Of a DNA stretch of 64,000 bases, positions 61,939 through 64,000 are shown one piece after another. The notes beneath the pieces were generated by a model that ran no database searches, was not told where the DNA came from, and saw only the letters and a list, made by a program, of their open reading frames with translations. A program made the position numbers and the translations under genes. The stretch spans positions 124,001 through 188,000 of the forward strand of contig NZ_JBBVMF010000001.1 of NCBI RefSeq assembly GCF_038150125.1, written 5' to 3'. This DNA comes from SW132 sp038150125. GTDB taxonomy: Bacteria > Bacteroidota > Rhodothermia > Balneolales > Balneolaceae. Each line of letters begins with the position of its first letter. Position 1 is the first letter of the stretch.

Positions 61939-63507
61939 ATGAAAGACATGAAACCACTTTTTACTCTGCTCACAACACTTTGCATTATCAGCACCTTCTG
62001 GCTTATGTCGCCGGAGTTCGTTAAAGCACAATCCCGGCATCTGACAGCGCAAAATATCGGGCTTGGCGGTGGAGGAACGGCCTACCAGGATCTCTATCAC
62101 GCCAATTTCATAAATCCCGCTAACCTGATGATTAACCACAGCAAGCGCCCCGCCGTGACGGTTGGACTTGCGGGCGGCATTTATTCAAATGTTGGCGGAA
62201 GTCTTGTCAATATAAAGACCTATAACGACTACCTTACAACCGGCCGGGTGATTGAAGGCGCAACCCGGGATAACATGCTTAACCAGTGGTTTGGTGAAAA
62301 CTCATCAGATGTCAGGAGTATGAATATGGATGTTGGCATCGTCCCGCTTGGCATTGCTGTTAGGAACAACAACTGGAGCGTAAGCATCACTTCCCGTGCC
62401 CGTATTCTTGGCAATTCAGGCTACTCACGCGGGCTCGCCGATCTGATTTTTCGCGGTTTTGATGCAGACCATTTTGCAGAAGCCCGTGCCGTCAATACCA
62501 ACCAGGAATTTCTTGTCTATAATGAAATCTCGGCCGGATTTGCCATAACAATTCTTAAGCGGGATCAGCTCTTTGGTTTTGGCCGAAATGTCAAACTTCA
62601 TGTGGGTGTCGCTCCTAAGCTGTTGATGGGCGTCAATTATGCCAGGTTAAATCTCGATTCTTCGCTGCAGATTGAGGATGCATCATCCCAGCAAAATGGC
62701 CGGCTTGAGCATAATTTTAATTACTCAATAGAAGTAGCCGGAGACCTGTCGGATCAGCTCGCGGAATTTAATGAGATGAGATCACAGCAAATGAATCCTA
62801 AAATCGGGGATTATCTCGATCCATCAGCGCAGGATTTCACAAGCTTTAAAGGACAATCCCTTGGTTTTGACTTTGGTGCCACGCTTGAGATGGACATCGA
62901 TCACCTGTCTGCTTTCAACCTGGGTATTTTCAAAGGCGAGAAAAAAATTCGACTTGGGGTCTCCCTTACTGATGTTGGTTCTGTAAAGATAAACGATCGT
63001 ACCCGAAGCTTTTCAGCTGCCGACAATTTCACCTGGGAAGGGATTGCATACGACAGCGAAATCATAGATCAACAGTTTGGCGGAGACGAGAACAAGTATT
63101 TTGAGTCAGTTGTTAAAGACAGCATTGGCAGCGAGATTTATGGAAATCTGGTTACAAAGGAGCATTCGGAATTCAGCAAACCACTGCCCATGATGCTGAA
63201 TATTGGAACCCATCTCCTGCTGGGTAAATTCAGTATAATGGCGGATGTTGGAACAGGCTACACATCAACCGGCACAAACAGCGAGCGGATGCATGTGGCG
63301 CTCGGGACAGAGTACAGACTATTGAACCGAATTCCGCTTCGCGTTGGCTATCGCTCAGGCGGACATAGCAGCGCGACCTATCACGCCGGAACGGGCCTTG
63401 AATTCAGAAACTTTGAATTCAGTGCCGGAATAGCGGCTTCGCCAAATTCTGAAGCCTATGGCAGCGGGCTTGGGGCAGCCTGGTCAGGCCTGGTGATTCA
63501 TTTTTAA
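61939..63507 (+). CDS. DUF5723 family outer-membrane protein (PorV/FadL-like barrel)
   Basis: 522 residues from the ATG at 61939, preceded by GAGAGAGGA. Signal peptide LFTLLTTLCIISTFWLMSPE to KAQ. The mature N-terminus SRHLTAQNIGLGGGGTAYQD and HANFINPANLM matches DUF5723/PorV-like proteins, whose N-termini carry NPA motifs. The rest alternates as a beta barrel, ending GLVIHF with a terminal Phe. Role unproven. Possibly involved with type IX cargo attachment or gliding machinery. Confidence 0.8.
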   Translation: MKDMKPLFTLLTTLCIISTFWLMSPEFVKAQSRHLTAQNIGLGGGGTAYQDLYHANFINPANLMINHSKRPAVTVGLAGGIYSNVGGSLVNIKTYNDYLTTGRVIEGATRDNMLNQWFGENSSDVRSMNMDVGIVPLGIAVRNNNWSVSITSRARILGNSGYSRGLADLIFRGFDADHFAEARAVNTNQEFLVYNEISAGFAITILKRDQLFGFGRNVKLHVGVAPKLLMGVNYARLNLDSSLQIEDASSQQNGRLEHNFNYSIEVAGDLSDQLAEFNEMRSQQMNPKIGDYLDPSAQDFTSFKGQSLGFDFGATLEMDIDHLSAFNLGIFKGEKKIRLGVSLTDVGSVKINDRTRSFSAADNFTWEGIAYDSEIIDQQFGGDENKYFESVVKDSIGSEIYGNLVTKEHSEFSKPLPMMLNIGTHLLLGKFSIMADVGTGYTSTGTNSERMHVALGTEYRLLNRIPLRVGYRSGGHSSATYHAGTGLEFRNFEFSAGIAASPNSEAYGSGLGAAWSGLVIHF

Positions 63508-63548
63508 TCAAATTTATAGCACTGTCGTTAGAGGGCTGAACTGATACA

Positions 63549-63587
63549 AAAATCCTTTCTCTATAATTTCGGGGAAGGATTTTTTTA
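63549..63587 (+). terminator. Rho-independent terminator after the DUF5723 gene
   Basis: AATCCTT and AAGGATT arms about 18 bases apart, followed by a run of seven T. It lies 41 bases after the stop codon and suits an intrinsic terminator for the 59.7-63.5 kb pair. Confidence 0.8.
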
Positions 63588-63709
63588 AGGTTTTGCAGGG
63601 CCCCTTAAGATCATGCTTTTCATAAGTACTATACCCCAAGAGGACTTTACTTGCGGGACTGAATGATTGTGATCGGCAAATATCAGACAATTATATGTAT
63701 ATAAACATA

Positions 63710-63727
63710 TTCAAAACTAGTTTTGAA
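63710..63727. promoter_or_regulatory. 18-bp perfect palindrome
   Basis: TTCAAAACTAGTTTTGAA, a perfect palindrome in an AT-rich leader about 215 bases upstream of the gene starting at 63941. It could be an operator for a dimeric regulator; it is not a terminator, since no T-run follows. Confidence 0.4.
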
Positions 63728-63771
63728 AATTGGACGTGCTTTGTTTGCAGTTAACTTACCCAAGTCTTAAA

Positions 63772-63826
63772 TAGACGACCGCTCAGTAGCCCGACAATTC
63801 TTTGTCGGGTTGGAAGTGCCGGTCTA
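63772..63826. repeat. Nested hairpin with CCCGACA/TGTCGGG core
   Basis: Inner stem CCCGACA-ATTCTT-TGTCGGG (63790-63809) inside a weaker outer stem (TAGACGACCG / CGGTCTA). No second copy was seen in the window. Confidence 0.55.
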
Positions 63827-63940
63827 CAAAAGATAATTCTTGAAGCGTATGATACTTCAACAATTCATTAAACTTCGCCCGCTGATTTATTATCATTATC
63901 TTAGAAATTGATTCATTTTCAAAAAAATTTAGAGATTATC

Positions 63941-64000
63941 ATGGGCAATAATTCTCCAGTATTACCATCATACACAGACGTTGAAGCCGCAGTAATCCGA
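63941..64000 (+). CDS. Start of a gene cut by the window edge
   Basis: ATG at 63941 opens a frame MGNNSPVLPSYTDVEAAVIR that runs to the end of the window. The LPSYTDVEAA pattern recalls the N-terminus of threonine/serine ammonia-lyases, but 20 residues are too few to name it. It could be a chance open frame. Confidence 0.4.
   Translation, partial: MGNNSPVLPSYTDVEAAVIR

Overview
The window looks like a chromosomal segment of a free-living Gram-negative member of the Bacteroidota/Balneolota (FCB) group. The evidence is a type IX secretion C-terminal sorting domain (4706-7102), a DUF5103 type IX plug protein (55187-56497), a DUF5723 outer-membrane protein (61939-63507), a GH97 glycosidase relic, a fused 2-oxoacid dehydrogenase E1, menaquinone (not ubiquinone) style MenG/UbiE, and few Shine-Dalgarno sequences. 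Balneolaceae is my best guess from the overall gene set; that is inference, since no 16S is present. No tRNA, rRNA or CRISPR array was found.

Layout. 1-4.7 kb: truncated ThuA-domain lipoprotein, HAD phosphatase, a 5'-truncated GH97 gene, then a repeat-rich stretch holding an 8-bp microsatellite and a broken four-helix-bundle (23S intervening-sequence type) gene cradled in purine/pyrimidine inverted repeats. 4.7-15.6 kb: a large cohesin/dockerin-like secreted protein, an SLBB polysaccharide-export protein, a GNAT-like protein, a small exported protein, a lipase and SurE. Two arrays of about 86-bp hairpin units (10547-11276, nine units; 14197-14833, eight units) are the most striking feature of the window. 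15.6-20.2 kb (minus strand): panB-fabZ, menG, a phosphatase/membrane-protein pair, comF. 20.7-29.1 kb (plus): a pteridine-reductase-like SDR with folB and folK, a RodZ-like protein, ligA, a PgpH-type HD phosphodiesterase and xerD. 29.3-38.9 kb (plus): gamma-glutamyltransferase, a DUF2723 membrane protein, an unknown protein with ybeY and a very short type IA topoisomerase homologue, an IS200-type element with a nonsense-mutated transposase, and DUF445. 39.4-43.05 kb (minus): a BamA-like protein and a polyamine cluster (speD, pyruvoyl arginine decarboxylase, speE). 43.2-45.2 kb: fused E1. 45.75-52.3 kb (minus): M3 peptidase, folD, NtrC-type regulator, dacB, ptsN. 52.5-59 kb (plus): a tightly packed run ccmB-holB-dapF-plug-degenerate serine hydrolase-membrane protein-RsmI-like methylase. 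59.7-63.5 kb: a large lipoprotein and its DUF5723 partner. The window ends inside the start of another gene.

Most genes are ordinary housekeeping genes. The unusual biology is between the genes: at least eight families of small hairpin-forming repeats, many of which abut stop codons. The hairpin arrays, the four-helix-bundle cassette and the 49-bp element are the best candidates for something not described before. All family assignments are from reading the translated sequence; no database search was run.
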